Source: Phormidium tenue FACHB-886 (GTDB lineage: Bacteria > Cyanobacteriota > Cyanobacteriia > Elainellales > Elainellaceae). From it: a stretch of 64,000 nucleotides of DNA. The position numbers and the translations under genes are program-made. The notes under the pieces are model-generated. The model ran no database searches and was not told where the DNA came from. It was given only the letters and a program-made list of their open reading frames with translations. Positions 62,910 through 64,000 of this stretch are shown in pieces (positions within the stretch are counted from its first letter, which is position 1; every line of letters begins with the position of its first letter). The stretch spans positions 62,001-126,000 of the forward strand of contig NZ_JACXWX010000013.1 in the NCBI RefSeq assembly GCF_014764505.1. Reading direction: 5' to 3'.

Positions 62910-64000
62910 TTAGGGTCTCCAGTTTGTTAGCAAGTTGGGGCGAATTGAGGCGGCTTCAAATAACCTTTGAAATACTGCGCGGCGCGCAGGTCGCGGGTCT
63001 GGGGTGATATTCCACAGGCTTTCGTAGAAAAAGAATGAAACTCCGGCAAACTGACGATCGCGCACTGCCCAAACTTGTTCTTCGACTTGATGAATTGGCA
63101 CAGCTAAATCTCTCAGCCCTGTAAGGATGGCAATTGATACAGGAATATGCGTTTTGGCTGCCCGCACTTCTGGACGAGAAAGCGCTGCAATAAAGTGATC
63201 AAAGTTAGTGCTATAGACCTGCAGAACCAGCTCTTCAATTAAGCCCTGCCGCTCCCAGCGCTGCCAATCCTGCAGGTAGTGGTGATAAGCAAATGGATAG
63301 TTATTAGGTGAAACAGAAACGATTGTATTGCGATCGACTGCCTTGATTGCACGAAACAGACGAGACATAAAGCTGGTGATTTTGTCAGCTCGCCAGCGTA
63401 CCCATTCTGCATCATCTGGATTACTAGAAGGAGACTTGCCGCGGTGTTCTTGGCGGTAGAGCTGGAGAGTATAGCTATCGTAGCCAAATTCTGCCGGTAA
63501 GCCTAAATGATCGTCAAACTGGATGCCATCAATATCATATTGGCTGACAATTTCAATAACTAAATCTTGAATAAATTGCTGCACCTCCGGCTTGAAGGGA
63601 TTGAGCCAGCGGCGCTGATAGATGCCATCCTGCCAAAGTTGGGAACCGTCCTGACGTTGAGTAATCCAGTCGGGGTGAGCGGCAGCAATCTCAGACTCTG
63701 CGGTTGTCATGAAGCCAAACTCAAACCAGGGAATTACAGTGAAGCCCTTCTGATGTCCTAAATCAACAGCGTTTGCCAGCGCATCTTGCTCTTGCCACTC
63801 CGGCACTCGTGGATCGACTGCAACGCCCATCACCCGTTGTGCAGTAGGGCTGGGATAAACGGTATAACCCCAGTTCCAGGCGGCAGGATAGATCGTATTG
63901 AAGTTTAGGCTGGCAAGCTGATCTAGGGCAGTTTCCAGGCGATCGCGGCTATACAGCACATCACTGTCTACATTGGTCAGCCAAACCCCTCGAAGTTCCT
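62910..64000 (-). CDS. GHL10-type glycoside hydrolase, 5' end outside window
   Basis: The visible part is about 363 residues and the frame stays open to the right edge. It begins with ELRGVWLTNVDSDVLYS, the classic beginning of the catalytic domain of GHL10 (DUF4015-like, 'family 10 glycosylhydrolase') proteins, and has PEVQQFIQDLVIEIVSQYD and DGIQFDDHLGLPAEFGYDS with a likely catalytic pair, then VSVSPNNYPFAYHHYLQDW. Members are (beta/alpha)8 enzymes, typically exported, that act on polysaccharide or peptidoglycan-like glycans. The N-terminal signal would be outside the window. Confidence 0.88.
   Translation of the reverse strand, partial: ELRGVWLTNVDSDVLYSRDRLETALDQLASLNFNTIYPAAWNWGYTVYPSPTAQRVMGVAVDPRVPEWQEQDALANAVDLGHQKGFTVIPWFEFGFMTTAESEIAAAHPDWITQRQDGSQLWQDGIYQRRWLNPFKPEVQQFIQDLVIEIVSQYDIDGIQFDDHLGLPAEFGYDSYTLQLYRQEHRGKSPSSNPDDAEWVRWRADKITSFMSRLFRAIKAVDRNTIVSVSPNNYPFAYHHYLQDWQRWERQGLIEELVLQVYSTNFDHFIAALSRPEVRAAKTHIPVSIAILTGLRDLAVPIHQVEEQVWAVRDRQFAGVSFFFYESLWNITPDPRPARRAVFQRLFEAASIRPNLLTNWRP

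Overview
The window is a stretch of cyanobacterial chromosome. It carries chlH (the large magnesium chelatase subunit for chlorophyll synthesis), many GCGATCGC (HIP1-type) octamers, a WD40-repeat Ser/Thr kinase with an N-terminal zinc ribbon, and a complete Hmp/Pil-type chemotaxis operon beside a coiled-coil gene that matches HmpF. HmpF is described as restricted to filamentous, motile cyanobacteria, so a filamentous gliding species is the best guess; genus cannot be read from this sequence. Almost all of the DNA is ordinary single-copy chromosomal gene content. I see no insertion sequence, prophage, CRISPR array, rRNA or tRNA gene.

Layout. 1-8.2 kb: housekeeping genes (3' end of a Na+/H+ antiporter, Nudix hydrolase, PrxQ peroxiredoxin, 5-formyl-THF cyclo-ligase, an animal-type haem peroxidase, a SUI1/YciH factor divergent from trpB, a secreted CAP protein and an RNase D-like exonuclease). 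8.4-12.4 kb: a translationally coupled SNF2 helicase + SWIM zinc-finger pair. 12.5-19.7 kb (minus strand): a polysaccharide export and assembly operon of Wzm permease, Wzt ATPase with a C-terminal glycan-binding domain, then five tandem paralogous GT2 glycosyltransferases. 20.1-23.2 kb: the WD40 kinase, a structured intergenic region with two outward-facing terminators, and a lipase-like hydrolase. 23.4-34.5 kb (minus): the chemotaxis operon, in transcription order PatA-like regulator, CheY, CheW, MCP, CheA-REC hybrid, ending in a clear intrinsic terminator. hmpF diverges from it at 35.3-37.0 kb. 37.0-41.0 kb (minus): alpha-amylase, phosphoglycerate mutase and pyruvate kinase, a loose glycogen-to-pyruvate cluster. 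41.1-50.0 kb: the TldE/TldD-type pair, a zinc-ribbon protein of unknown function, a duplicated peptidoglycan-binding protein, a CAX-like exchanger with altered alpha-repeats, and a U32 peptidase-family protein. 50.1-55.7 kb (minus): dTDP-L-rhamnose synthesis genes rfbC-rfbD-rfbA-rfbB followed by an exported clan GH-A-like glycoside hydrolase. 56.2-64 kb (minus): a membrane GT2 with a QxxRW motif, chlH, a DUF2809-type membrane protein and the 3' part of a GHL10-type glycoside hydrolase.

How the genes fit together. Three loci concern the cell surface: the ABC-exported glycan operon, the rhamnose donor operon with its own hydrolase, and the membrane GT2. The Hmp cluster controls type IV pilus-driven gliding, which in filamentous cyanobacteria depends on secreted polysaccharide, so surface glycan and motility genes lie within about 45 kb of each other, although nothing in the sequence proves co-regulation.

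The items most worth following up are the unassigned structured RNA region at 22.05-22.31 kb, a 23-bp perfect hairpin at 56.13-56.18 kb that is not a terminator, the GH-A-like enzyme in the rhamnose operon, and the CAX-like protein lacking the family's conserved acidic residues. All assignments come from reading the sequence; no database search was run.
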